From: CAWCPR01 sp963797475
Lineage (GTDB): Bacteria; Chloroflexota; Anaerolineae; Anaerolineales; UBA4823
Direction: 5' to 3'
Assembly: GCA_963797475.1 (NCBI GenBank)
Contig: CAWCPR010000019.1
Coordinates: 1 to 64,000, forward strand
Length of the DNA: 64,000 nt
The notes beneath the pieces were generated by a model. That model made no database searches. It was not told where the DNA came from and saw only the letters and a program-made list of their open reading frames with translations. The translations under genes were made by a program, and so were the position numbers. Of this stretch, positions 42,520-50,998 are shown piece after piece. The first letter of the stretch is position 1; every line of letters begins with the position of its first letter.

Positions 42520-43566
42520 ATGTCCAAAGATCCGGCCCCAAAAAAAGTGCTTCCTGCGCTAAATCGCAGAGATTTTTTGAAATTAAGCGGTTTAGGTATA
42601 GCCGGGTTTTTCCTGCCCTCACGGATCAATTTTCAATTAAATGAACCTCAACAACAAGGGAGAGTTGTTGATCCGGTGGTAACAGAGTATGAGGCGCCGT
42701 CGTTCGACACTAATAAAGTCCGGGATTATTGGAAAGATATGGTCTTCCCGATCACTGAAGTCACGATAGGCGACGCGGAACCCGCCTTCAACAGGATATG
42801 GTACGCGATCGGATCGGAAGGTTTTGTTCATTCTGGTGGTGTACAACCGGTACAGACCCGGCTGAACGCTCCTGAACTCGAGATTCCTCCTGAAGGGTTT
42901 TTAGCCGAAGTGACCGTGCCCTATACGGACGCGCATTTTGGTCCCGAACAGCGCATCCCGGTAGGCTACCGCTATTATTACGAGACCACGCATTGGATCA
43001 TCGCATTGGTTTACAACCAGCAAAATGAACCCTGGTATCACGTACGCGAAGACAAGTGGGACAATGAATATTTTGTGCCAGCCTCCCATCTTCGCCGGGT
43101 GCCGGAGGAAGAGTTGACCCCGCTCTCCCCGGACGTGCCTCCCTTTGCGAAACGCCTGGAGGTTCGCACGGCGGAACAGGCTGTGATCGCTTATGAATGG
43201 GATCGACCAGTCTTTATGACGCGTGCTGCTACAGGCGCACGGTTTAGCAACGGCAATTTTGCTACCCCTCCAGGCAGGCACATGACTTTTCACAAGCGGC
43301 CTTCACGCCACATGGCGGCTGGTAACCTGGCGTTTAATGGCTATGATTTACCAGGCGTACCCTGGATCTGTTATTTCACCAAGAGCGGGATTTCTTTTCA
43401 TGGCACTTTTTGGCATAACAATTTCGGCCGGCCGCGCAGCCACGGCTGTGTAAATCTAACCCCTCAGGCCGCCAAGTGGATCTATCGCTGGACCCTGCCA
43501 AGCGTCCCCCCGTCCATTCAAGACGTCTACGTGGATTCGGGAACTGTTGTTGATGTATTGGGTTAA
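42520..43566 (+). CDS. Exported YkuD L,D-transpeptidase with Tat-like signal
   Basis: 348 residues. NRRDFLKLSGLGIAGFFLPS is a Tat-type N-terminus (RRDFLK). A central domain of about 180 residues (YRYYYETTHWIIALVYNQQNEPWYHVREDKW) resembles SH3-like regions of envelope enzymes. The C-terminal YkuD domain has FHGTFWHNNFGRPRSHGCVNLTPQAAKWIYRW with catalytic Cys. It acts on peptidoglycan outside the cell. A Tat signal on a non-cofactor enzyme is notable, but common in this family. Confidence 0.88.
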   Translation: MSKDPAPKKVLPALNRRDFLKLSGLGIAGFFLPSRINFQLNEPQQQGRVVDPVVTEYEAPSFDTNKVRDYWKDMVFPITEVTIGDAEPAFNRIWYAIGSEGFVHSGGVQPVQTRLNAPELEIPPEGFLAEVTVPYTDAHFGPEQRIPVGYRYYYETTHWIIALVYNQQNEPWYHVREDKWDNEYFVPASHLRRVPEEELTPLSPDVPPFAKRLEVRTAEQAVIAYEWDRPVFMTRAATGARFSNGNFATPPGRHMTFHKRPSRHMAAGNLAFNGYDLPGVPWICYFTKSGISFHGTFWHNNFGRPRSHGCVNLTPQAAKWIYRWTLPSVPPSIQDVYVDSGTVVDVLG

Positions 43567-43641
43567 TAAAATTCAAATAATTTCATGAGATAATTTTGGT
43601 GTATTAAAAATCGAGCAAGGCTTTAATCTGCCGGGGTGATT

Positions 43642-44220
43642 ATGCACAGCGCTTTTCAGTACGATCACTATCTTCTTAAACGCCAGGTTTTGGCATTGAC
43701 TGGTAAATTTCGCGTTTACACTTCCAATGACCAACTGGTGCTTTACAGCCAACAAAAAATGCTCCGGCTGAAAGAGGACATCCGCGCTTATACCGACGAG
43801 AGTATGTCGGAAGAACTGCTCTATATTCAAGCTCGCCAGGTCATCGATTTTTCAGCCGCGTATGATGTTTGGGACAGCCCATCCGGAACTCGGGTAGGTG
43901 TGTTGAAACGCAAGGGATTGCGCTCTATGATGCGCGATGAATGGATCGTTTTGGACTCGGACGAAAATTCTATTGGAGTGTTGTTAGAAGATAGCCTGGG
44001 CCGGGCAATGATGCGCAGGTTGGTCCTGGGTTCACTGCTTCCACAAAATTACGATTTACTCGTGAATGAGGAACGAGTGGCAGACTTGAGGCAGCGCTTT
44101 AATCTCCTGCGTTATGAGCTGGAGATTGATTTTTCCTCAGGATCAAGCAACCATGTCGATCCTCGTTTGGGAATCGCTGCAGCGATATTGCTGGCCACAA
44201 TCGAAGGCCGGCAGGATTGA
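43642..44220 (+). CDS. LURP-one-related/tubby-like fold protein
   Basis: About 192 residues. The alternating strand pattern YLLKRQVLALTGKFRVYTSNDQLVLYSQQKMLRLKEDIRAYTDE..LLYIQARQVIDFSAAYDVWDS matches the LOR/scramblase beta-barrel family (PF04525-like). The C-terminal helix region ends DPRLGIAAAILLATIE, a hydrophobic helix as in other members. Molecular function is unknown; phospholipid-scramblase relations suggest membrane contact. ATG 43642 is preferred, with GGGG about five bases upstream; GTG 43636 is possible. The next unknown gene follows 12 bases later. Confidence 0.7.
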   Translation: MHSAFQYDHYLLKRQVLALTGKFRVYTSNDQLVLYSQQKMLRLKEDIRAYTDESMSEELLYIQARQVIDFSAAYDVWDSPSGTRVGVLKRKGLRSMMRDEWIVLDSDENSIGVLLEDSLGRAMMRRLVLGSLLPQNYDLLVNEERVADLRQRFNLLRYELEIDFSSGSSNHVDPRLGIAAAILLATIEGRQD

Positions 44221-44232
44221 TTTTTCTAAAGG

Positions 44233-44664
44233 ATGATGAATATGTCCCGACAACCATTGTTTGCCGGTTTAGTTGTAGATGAACAAGATCATGTCGTAGA
44301 GATCTCTAATGTCGGGGGTGAACCCTTTTATGTGGTCGATGATCAGGGTTTTCACCGCCATATCCCCTCTGAACAGGTGGATCGCCAGGTCCTTCAATCC
44401 ATGCGTGAGATGATCGAGGGTCACGAAGGTTTTCTATCCGAGGAAACAGCTAAAATGCTCGGTCAAGAAGATATATTTACGAAAGCGATGATCGAAAACC
44501 AATTAAAACAGCTTGACAAACAGTTTGACACGATTATGGAATCGGGTATTCCCGAGGAAGGGCGGGCGTACATGGGAATGATGGGTTTTCGCATCCGCAT
44601 CAACCTCCATGGAGATGTGCTGGAAATTATCCAGCCAGGTTATTATGGTTCAGAGGATGAGTAA
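44233..44664 (+). CDS. Conserved-looking hypothetical protein, 143 residues
   Basis: A soluble acidic protein with no signal peptide. It opens with a strand-rich region (LFAGLVVDEQDHVVEISNVGGEPFYVVDDQGFHRHIPSEQVD), continues with a long charged helix (RQVLQSMREMIEGHEGFLSEETAKML, QLKQLDKQFDTIME) and ends RIRINLHGDVLEIIQPGYYG. No family recognised. The ATGs at 44233, 44236 and 44242 are all possible; AAAGG best serves 44242. Same-strand and close to the LURP-one-like gene, so co-transcription is likely. Confidence 0.6.
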   Translation: MMNMSRQPLFAGLVVDEQDHVVEISNVGGEPFYVVDDQGFHRHIPSEQVDRQVLQSMREMIEGHEGFLSEETAKMLGQEDIFTKAMIENQLKQLDKQFDTIMESGIPEEGRAYMGMMGFRIRINLHGDVLEIIQPGYYGSEDE

Positions 44665-44860
44665 TAGCCGCGCAAGATAAAATCTTACAAGATGAAGCCG
44701 TAAGAGCTTTTTTATAAACTGCCGACGATAAAATAACAAATATCTAATAGAAGGCTGGTAACATAGGATCAGAGGATTTGAGATTTTTTTCTTGACCTGC
44801 GCGCGTGTAATTTTTCAACGCCGTAATTCATGAGCAAAGGCCAGGATTGGAGAAAACAAC

Positions 44861-45709
44861 ATGAAGTCATCGGGTTTTATTGTTGATGTCTCGGAAGCGG
44901 ATTTTGAATTTGAGGTGCTGGCCTATTCTCAGCAAGTGCCTGTGATCGTCGATTTCTGGGCAGAGTGGTGCGGGCCTTGCAAGGTGCTTGGGCCGTTACT
45001 GGAGAAGCTGGCAGAAGAAGGGAATGGCTCATTCAGACTGGCGAAAGTGGATGTGGATGAGAATCCGAACCTCGCCATGCGCTTTAATGTACGCGGCATC
45101 CCGACAGTGAAGGCGTTTCGGGATGGGAACGTCATTTCTGAGTTCACTGGAGCCCGCCCAGAACCACTGGTGCGCGAATTCATCCGCTCCTTAGCGCCTT
45201 CCCAGTCAGATTTAACGCTGGAAAAAGGCGTGAGTTACTTGCATCAGCTCCTGCCTGAAAAGGCTGAAACGGCATTCCGAAGTGTATTAGAGAATATGCC
45301 CCAAAACCCTGCTGCAATGCTGGGTCTAGCAAAAAGTCTTCTTTTACAAGGGTGTGGCGCGGAGAGTCGCAAGCTTTTACGTTCAATACCTGCCAGCCGC
45401 GAATATTCTAAGGCCGAAATGCTGCTGCCATTAGCCTCCGCCCTGGAGGATCTCGAAGAAAAGGATTTCCAAATTTTATCGGATGAAAATGACGATCCTC
45501 TGGAAGCATCGTATTTCAATGCACTGCGGTTAGTCACGCGCGGAAATATCCCGGCTTCCCTGGATGGTTTTTTAGAAATTCTGCAACAGGACAAACGCTA
45601 CCGCGGCGGAGAAGCGCATAAAATCGTGCTAGGGTTGCTTGAGCTAATTTCTGAAGATGAAGACCTTGCCCGCCAATACCGAAGTGAATTAGCTTCAGTC
45701 CTTTTTTGA
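44861..45709 (+). CDS. Thioredoxin domain-TPR protein (CnoX/YbbN-like)
   Basis: 282 residues. Residues 1-115 form a thioredoxin domain with an intact active site, VDFWAEWCGPCKVLGPLLEKLA, and the cis-Pro in GIPTVKAFRDG. The remainder is helical with TPR-like repeats (AETAFRSVLENMPQNPAAMLGLAKSLLLQG). Proteins of this layout act as redox-regulated holdases beside GroEL. With CGPC present the protein could also be a genuine oxidoreductase, whereas E. coli CnoX has lost this motif. Single gene with its own upstream region. Confidence 0.88.
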   Translation: MKSSGFIVDVSEADFEFEVLAYSQQVPVIVDFWAEWCGPCKVLGPLLEKLAEEGNGSFRLAKVDVDENPNLAMRFNVRGIPTVKAFRDGNVISEFTGARPEPLVREFIRSLAPSQSDLTLEKGVSYLHQLLPEKAETAFRSVLENMPQNPAAMLGLAKSLLLQGCGAESRKLLRSIPASREYSKAEMLLPLASALEDLEEKDFQILSDENDDPLEASYFNALRLVTRGNIPASLDGFLEILQQDKRYRGGEAHKIVLGLLELISEDEDLARQYRSELASVLF

Positions 45710-46076
45710 GAAAATCTTAATCCTTTGAGACGGTCGTTGAACAGGGAGATCCACTCATTGGGTCTCCCTGACTCTTTAACCTCCACATAGGATGTAACTC
45801 CATTTATCCTTACGCGTGGACCACCAAAAGCGCACAACACTATTCGTTAACCAGGCCCTACATTTGAGACGACAGAGACCTGCGTCTCGCTGGGTGAGGG
45901 CGCAGCAGTGACGAGGACTATTGTAGGCGTCGGTAAAGGACCTGGGATTAAGGCAGGATGTTTCCTCTACAACCGGGGCGTCTGTATGTGTAGCGAGTTC
46001 GGTGGGATTAAAAATTGCAGTTTATGACAAATTGGAGGTTGTAAATTCAAAGAGGTAGGAGCTGCGCTACCCGCCA
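45710..46076. other. Intergenic: hairpin and Thr-Pro-rich coding remnant
   Basis: A 10-bp hairpin (AGGGAGATCC, 45743-45752, with 45760-45769) may end the thioredoxin gene, although only CTCTTT follows. On the minus strand, from about 45970 to the TAA at 45847-45849, the frame reads PLPTPTIVLVTAAPSPSE and neighbours, the composition of the Thr-Pro linkers common in this genome, but it lacks a start because of an in-frame TAG. A short frame opens on the LysW-like stop (TAATGG) in the same phase. This may be a decayed secreted protein. Confidence 0.35.
45743..45778 (+). terminator. Possible terminator after the thioredoxin-TPR gene
   Basis: A 10-bp stem AGGGAGATCC/GGGTCTCCCT with a seven-base loop starts 34 bases after the stop codon. 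The following GACTCTTTAACC is only a poor T-run. Confidence 0.5.
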
Positions 46077-46277
46077 TTAAGATTCTTCGTAATAATCTTC
46101 TTCATCATAATCGTCTTCATCGTCATCTACGTCATAAGGCCAATCCAATTCTACAGGTTCGAGCCAAACAACCTCGAGTTCTGTTGAACAGGCGTTGCAC
46201 TTAATCCGTTGACCCATCCGGGGTTTCAGTCCAATATTAATTTTTACGCCGCAGGCGGGACAATCTGCCATAGCCAT
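46077..46277 (-). CDS. LysW-like zinc-ribbon acidic protein
   Basis: 66 residues. DCPACGVKINIGLKPRMGQRIKCNACSTELEVVWLEPVELDW matches the zinc ribbon of LysW/ArgW amino-group carrier proteins: CPxCG, CxxC and ELEVV-L-P. The acidic tail DVDDDEDDYDEEDYYEES is also in style, but true LysW ends in a conserved EDWGE with a C-terminal Glu that carries the substrate. Here the last residue is Ser. It may therefore be a paralogue rather than the lysine carrier. The window also has an isopropylmalate/homoisocitrate-type dehydrogenase, but 17 kb away. Confidence 0.75.
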   Translation of the reverse strand: MAMADCPACGVKINIGLKPRMGQRIKCNACSTELEVVWLEPVELDWPYDVDDDEDDYDEEDYYEES

Positions 46278-46439
46278 TTCTTATTTCCTCCGTAAATTCA
46301 AAATAGCTTATTTGCCACTCAGAATGCCTGGTCAACCGCTTCGCAGGATTGAAATACGTTACCAAATACATGACGCCTCTCAAGTTAACCACTCGAGAGA
46401 CGCCATGTTGTATTTTCATCGCCTTATAAAAGGCGTTTG

Positions 46440-46611
46440 AAAAACCCCACCGTGCCGTGTGCAGCTAAGTTTTGAACCTGCCTTCGCAGGTTGGGTCCCT
46501 CCTTAGAGATCCGCCTTGGCCGAAGCCTATCGCGTCACTCTTAGAAGATCGAGACCCTATTAGAGCGTGTTGGCTCAAAACCGGGGTGCGGCATCACGCG
46601 CACAGCAGGGT
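46440..46611 (-). ncRNA. Structured RNA, candidate 6S RNA
   Basis: About 172 bases on the minus strand between aspS and the LysW-like gene, with no ORF. The two ends pair over 12 positions (46600-46611 with 46444-46455, some G-U), continued by CGTG/CACG and TGC/GCA. After an internal open region GTTTTGAGCC can pair with GGTTCAAAAC. Inner hairpins include a GGGTC/GACCC long arm with a GGC-TTCG-GCC tip and AACCTGC-GAAG-GCAGGTT. The 3' end runs into TTTTT. A TATAAG box at 46623-46618 sits right for a start near 46611. Size, rod shape and location after aspS (where I recall the Bacillus 6S-1 gene) point to 6S RNA. Confidence 0.55.
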
Positions 46612-46752
46612 ATCCATCTTATACCACAAAAAAAGCGGGGTGAGTAGGTAAATTTGATTAATATTCCACGCTTGTAAGTTCTCTGATAGGTCCGTTGCCG
46701 TTTGCTTTCGGCCAGCGGCCGGCGTGGAGCGCCAAACGCGCCTAACCCTTTT

Positions 46753-48522
46753 TCATTCCAGGTCCAGCTTGATGTGCAGTTCTTTCAGTTGCTGTGGCTC
46801 CACAGGAGATGGAGCGTCTCCCATAACATCCCTGGCTGCCTGGTTCTTAGGGAACGCGATTACTGACCGGATATTGGGCTCATCAGCAAAAATCATACAA
46901 AGGCGGTCGATTCCCGGGGCAATTCCTCCATGCGGTGGTGTTCCATATTCAAACGCCTCCAACATATGTCCGAAGCGTTCGCGTGCAACGTCTGGATCCA
47001 GCCCAATCAAGGCAAACACTTTCTCCTGCAGCTTACGGTCGTGGATACGGATTGACCCTCCACCGACCTCGTAATTATTCAATACCAGGTCATATTGCTG
47101 CCCGCGCGCTTTTCCAGGGTTAACGTCCAGCAGGGCAATGTCCTCCGGCATAGGTGCAGTGAATAAATGATGGCTGGGGTCCCAACGCTTCTCATCGGCA
47201 TTCCAATTAACAAATGGAAAATCGATAACCCAACAAAAAGCAAGGATGTCCGGATCGATCAATCCCAGTCTCTCGCCCAGAAGCACGCGCAGCCGCCCAA
47301 GCGTATCAAATACCACCGGGGATTGGTCGGCGACAAACAGCAACAAATCCCCTGCCTGCGCCTCCATCCGCTCAATAAGCGCTCTCAACCTTTCCTCGGA
47401 GAAAAACTTTGTAAAAGGTGATCTTTGTTCTCCGTCAGAGGTCAGTGCCAGGTACGCCAGGCCCTTTGCTCCATATTGTTTTACGAATTCGGTCAACTCG
47501 TCGATTTGCTTCCGGCTGTAATCCCCCAGGGATTTGGCGTTAAACCCTCGAACTTCGCCGCCGTTTTCTATGGCGCTGTCAAATACCTTAAACCCACTGC
47601 CGCGCGCCAGGTCAGAGATGTCTTTCAGCTCCAGGCCAAAACGGATATCAGGGTTGTCTTTACCAAACCGGTTCATCGCTTCCTGGTAGGTCAAACGCGG
47701 CCAGGGTTTGGCGAACAAGCGTTTGTTTGGGACCACCTCGGCGACCATCTTCGTGAACATTTCTTCGATCAGTAGCATGACGTCTTCCCGCTCAACGAAA
47801 GACATCTCTAAGTCCAATTGGGTGAATTCGGGCTGGCGGTCGCCGCGTTGGTCCTCATCCCGAAAGCAGCGCGCGATTTGAAAATAACGCTCGATCCCCC
47901 CAACCATCAACATTTGTTTAAGCTGCTGGGGCGATTGTGGCAGCGCATAGAATTCCCCTGGGTGAAGCCTGGAAGGAACCAGGTAATCGCGTGCCCCTTC
48001 TGGCGTTGTCTTAAACAAAATTGGTGTCTCAACTTCAATAAAACCCAATTGATCCAGGTAGTCGCGAATAAACTTGATAAGGCGGTGGCGAAGCTCGAGA
48101 TTGTTTCTCATCTTGTCCCGCCGGATATCCAGATAACGGTAATGCAGGCGTGTATTTTCATCCACATCTTCTTCTTTGTTGATTGAAAAAGGCGGCGTTT
48201 TTGCTGCATTCAGCACTTTTACCTGCTGGGTGTCGATTTCAATATCCCCGGTCGCCAGGTTCGGATTTTCGGAGCCCGCCGGTCTTGCACGGACCAATCC
48301 CTTGACCTGAATAACCCACTCTGGACGGACCGCCGCAAGAGTCTCGTGAGCCGAGGGGGAAGTCTCTGAAGAAGCCACGATCTGAACAAGGCCAAAGCGA
48401 TCGCGCAGGTCAATGAACGTAACTCCCCCGTGATCCCGGCGACGGTGTACCCATCCCGCCAGGGTGACTTCTTGATCGATATTGGAGCGACGAAGCTCCC
48501 CGCAAGTATGCGTTTTATACAT
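46753..48522 (-). CDS. aspS: Aspartyl-tRNA synthetase
   Basis: A 589-residue bacterial-type enzyme. The OB-fold anticodon domain (HTCGELRRSNIDQEVTLAGWVHRRRDHGGVTFIDLRDRFG) is followed by class II motif 1, motif 2 (RCFRDEDQRGDRQPEFTQLDLEMSF), the bacterial GAD insertion (about residues 290-420) and motif 3 (GIAPGIDRLCMIF). It charges tRNA-Asp. GGAGGAAAGGT precedes the ATG. Whether it is discriminating cannot be said from sequence alone. Confidence 0.97.
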   Translation of the reverse strand: MYKTHTCGELRRSNIDQEVTLAGWVHRRRDHGGVTFIDLRDRFGLVQIVASSETSPSAHETLAAVRPEWVIQVKGLVRARPAGSENPNLATGDIEIDTQQVKVLNAAKTPPFSINKEEDVDENTRLHYRYLDIRRDKMRNNLELRHRLIKFIRDYLDQLGFIEVETPILFKTTPEGARDYLVPSRLHPGEFYALPQSPQQLKQMLMVGGIERYFQIARCFRDEDQRGDRQPEFTQLDLEMSFVEREDVMLLIEEMFTKMVAEVVPNKRLFAKPWPRLTYQEAMNRFGKDNPDIRFGLELKDISDLARGSGFKVFDSAIENGGEVRGFNAKSLGDYSRKQIDELTEFVKQYGAKGLAYLALTSDGEQRSPFTKFFSEERLRALIERMEAQAGDLLLFVADQSPVVFDTLGRLRVLLGERLGLIDPDILAFCWVIDFPFVNWNADEKRWDPSHHLFTAPMPEDIALLDVNPGKARGQQYDLVLNNYEVGGGSIRIHDRKLQEKVFALIGLDPDVARERFGHMLEAFEYGTPPHGGIAPGIDRLCMIFADEPNIRSVIAFPKNQAARDVMGDAPSPVEPQQLKELHIKLDLE

Positions 48523-48535
48523 ACCTTTCCTCCAT

Positions 48536-48569
48536 AAAAAATCGCCCTTCGCACGGCGCGACGGGCGAT
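48536..48569 (-). terminator. Terminator between cupin regulator and aspS
   Basis: ATCGCCC/GGGCGAT with an inner TCGC/GCGA stem, followed by six T on the minus strand. It lies 14 bases before the aspS start, so it either ends the cupin-regulator message or acts as an attenuator on readthrough into aspS. Confidence 0.75.
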
Positions 48570-48587
48570 AGGTTGGAAAATGTAGAA

Positions 48588-49277
48588 TTAAATTTCTTCA
48601 ATCTCAGCATTCTCATCGAAATCAGTATCGTCTTCCTCCCAATCCTCATCCTGGGCGAAATCTCCCTTCAATCCGGAGGAAATGTGAAATTCACTCGGCC
48701 GTTCTCCTTGTTCGAAACCGGCGAGCACAAAAATGGCTCTGGTGACATCCCCGCCTGGGTTGTGCCAGCGGTGGCGCAGTTGGGCTGCAAAAATCAAGCT
48801 GTCCCCGGGTTCGAGCCGAAATATCTGCCCCTCGACTTCGTATTCCAACTGGCCGCTGAGGCACATGACGAACTCATGTCCAGTGTGCAGCATTCCAAAT
48901 GGTCCACTGGTTGCTCCGGGTTCTAATGTCAACATAAAAGGCTCAACATAACCAATAAAAAACTCGCCGCCCAATCCTTCCCAAACTCCATTCGGGAAAG
49001 CGACCCGCGTCCGCTCTTTCGGTTTTCGGAATACGATATCCTGTTTGGGAGGTTCAGACCGGAAAAAAGCTGTGATGGGGACTTCCAGCGCATCGGCGAT
49101 CTTGTATAACGTGCTAACCGAAGGGGATGTTCGCGCTCGTTCGATCATACTTAAGGCGTTGGTTGAAAGCCCGCTGGCTCGCGCCAATGCGCGCATTGAC
49201 TTTCCCCTTTCCTGACGCAACTGTCGCAGCCTGGATCCCACATCGACATTCAAAAGTTCGTTACCAGATGATTCCAT
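48588..49277 (-). CDS. XRE-family HTH/cupin transcriptional regulator
   Basis: 229 residues. Residues 10-70 form a Cro/CI-type helix-turn-helix (LRQLRQERGKSMRALARASGLSTNALSMIERARTSPSVSTLYKIADAL). Residues 120-200 form a cupin barrel (GPFGMLHTGHEFVMCLSGQLEYEVEGQIFRLEPGDSLIFAAQLRHRWHNPG) with probable metal or ligand histidines. The C-terminal acidic tail of about 25 residues (DEDWEEDDTDFDENAEIEEI) is unusual. The family senses small metabolites such as polyamines. It ends just upstream of aspS and stands alone. Confidence 0.88.
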   Translation of the reverse strand: MESSGNELLNVDVGSRLRQLRQERGKSMRALARASGLSTNALSMIERARTSPSVSTLYKIADALEVPITAFFRSEPPKQDIVFRKPKERTRVAFPNGVWEGLGGEFFIGYVEPFMLTLEPGATSGPFGMLHTGHEFVMCLSGQLEYEVEGQIFRLEPGDSLIFAAQLRHRWHNPGGDVTRAIFVLAGFEQGERPSEFHISSGLKGDFAQDEDWEEDDTDFDENAEIEEI

Positions 49278-49462
49278 TCCCCAACTCCTAGACTTTCAGG
49301 GTTAAACACTTCATGATTTATCGCTTGAGAACCAATTGCTTCAACAAACCGTTACATTATACTCTCAATGAATAGTTTTGGAGTGCGGTCGCTCGGCCTG
49401 AGGAAAATTGCCGTAGTTGATCCGCAGTTATTGCTCCAGACTTCAATTACCTGTTAAATCAA

Positions 49463-49487
49463 AGAAGGAGCCAAGCAGGCTCCTTCT
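49463..49487 (-). terminator. Probable terminator after the 12-heme cytochrome gene
   Basis: AGAAGGAGCC pairs with GGCTCCTTCT across a five-base loop. On the minus strand it is followed by TTGATTT, a weak T-run. Confidence 0.6.
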
Positions 49488-49504
49488 CTATTGGGTGAAA
49501 CGGA

Positions 49505-50947
49505 TTACGGGATTTGGTCGCCAGATGAAATCAAAGGTGGGAGCGTGTCGATGATTACATCTTTGTTCGCTTCCAGTTCTTCTGGAGCAACTTTATCAGC
49601 GGTCAGGAATAAATTCGGGTCCCCGTGGCAGGTATTGCACGACTTCGTCTGGGGTGTGTTTCTTTGAATATTGTGTGGCGTGGCATATGTCCAGGTCTCC
49701 TGAGTGTTGAATCTTGAGAGTAAGTCTGAACCATAAGCATCGAATGTATCCGGAGAAACAGGCACATGCCGGACGGTTACGTAGCGATATGGCCGCTCGT
49801 AAGATTGAATGGGGTTACGCCCAATCAGGAACGTCTGGTAAACAGCATCCAGGGTTGAAGTTGGGTCGCCGGCTGGGTTCGTCCCGGTATGGCAGCCTTC
49901 ACAGTTTGTGTAAGCAATCGAATGGCAAACCTGGCAGGACAACTCCGCGCCATGCATCTTGTGCATGAGCACATCATCTTGACCCGAAGTTACCTTGGAA
50001 TGGCAGCTTTCGCAGCGCGGTGTTTGTACACCCTCGTAAATGTGTTCCACGGGCATTAACCGGCTATCTTGTGGCCCTGGGTGGCAGCTATTACAGTCGG
50101 CCGGTTGGCCATGCATTTGTACACCGGTGTGGCAGTTCACGCAGGTCATTTGTCCCTGGCTGTAATGCACGTCTGCTTGCAATCCGGGATGATTTCCCAT
50201 GAATTCATCTCCCTCCACGCTTGCATGACAGGCTGTGCAATTGAGTTCCATGGAGGGTGTGCGATTGAATACATGCCCATTGATGAGTCCGCCCCCGGTA
50301 AGTGCAGGCTTACTTATGTGGCAATCACCGCAGGTAGCATGGCAATTGCTGCATTGCGCCTCAACCGCTGCTGAAAGAACAGGGTGATTTTTGATAGTAC
50401 TCCGATCTTGTATTCTCGTCCAAAAACCAGACAGGTTGGTATGCAAATTCGTCGAATTTCCGGCGACGATATCTTTATGGCATTCTCCGCAGGTCGTTTC
50501 TGGATCCTTACTGGGATTCCGGATCATCCCCTGATGAGCAGTTTCCTTTTCCGGAGATTGCACACCCCCATGGCAGTCGGCGCAACCAATATGCCCATGG
50601 ACGGTCTTATCTAATTCTTCCCCATTAACCAGAACTTTTTCCCATGCTTGGGATTGCGAAACATCCCCACCTGCAGCGGTTGCATTGGTAGCCTTCGTAG
50701 GTCCTGCAGAATCAATCAGCTGTTGTTGGTCCGTATGGCAAGAGCGGCAGTAATCGACAGGAGTTTCGGTGGGGGCGCTTTGTGCTGTAGGATCTGCTTC
50801 TAGTGCTGCGGAATCCGGTTGAGCTGCATTTGCACCTGCAGAAGCTGGATCTGAAACTGGGTTTACCGGTGCAATTGATGGCTGTCCGCATGCGGTTAAA
50901 AGAAGCGCCAGCAAGCCCGCCAGGATGATGAGCTTAAACTTGAGCAT
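49505..50947 (-). CDS. Dodecaheme c-type cytochrome lipoprotein
   Basis: About 480 residues. A lipoprotein signal ends LLALLLTAC, followed by an Ala/Pro/Ser spacer. Twelve CxxCH heme motifs follow, among them CRSCH, CADCH, CGECH, CSNCH-AT-CGDCH (two almost touching), CTACH, CVNCH, CNSCH, CESCH, CQVCH, CEGCH and CNTCH. It is an extracytoplasmic electron carrier or terminal reductase, and no catalytic heme with an unusual ligand motif can be singled out. ATG 50947 is preferred over TTG 50956. It diverges from the LysR gene and the octaheme operon, with promoter -35 TTGCAT and -10 TATAAT (51026-50999). Confidence 0.88.
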   Translation of the reverse strand: MLKFKLIILAGLLALLLTACGQPSIAPVNPVSDPASAGANAAQPDSAALEADPTAQSAPTETPVDYCRSCHTDQQQLIDSAGPTKATNATAAGGDVSQSQAWEKVLVNGEELDKTVHGHIGCADCHGGVQSPEKETAHQGMIRNPSKDPETTCGECHKDIVAGNSTNLHTNLSGFWTRIQDRSTIKNHPVLSAAVEAQCSNCHATCGDCHISKPALTGGGLINGHVFNRTPSMELNCTACHASVEGDEFMGNHPGLQADVHYSQGQMTCVNCHTGVQMHGQPADCNSCHPGPQDSRLMPVEHIYEGVQTPRCESCHSKVTSGQDDVLMHKMHGAELSCQVCHSIAYTNCEGCHTGTNPAGDPTSTLDAVYQTFLIGRNPIQSYERPYRYVTVRHVPVSPDTFDAYGSDLLSRFNTQETWTYATPHNIQRNTPQTKSCNTCHGDPNLFLTADKVAPEELEANKDVIIDTLPPLISSGDQIP

Positions 50948-50998
50948 GTTGACCAATCCTCTCGATTGTTATTTCGTTAACGAAAAGATACACCTCGC

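Noticed and set aside
46440..46611. The RNA after aspS as a signal recognition particle RNA or a T-box leader
   Set aside because: It lacks the GGAAGGAAGCAGCC-type SRP loop and any T-box sequence, and it lies downstream of aspS rather than in its leader.
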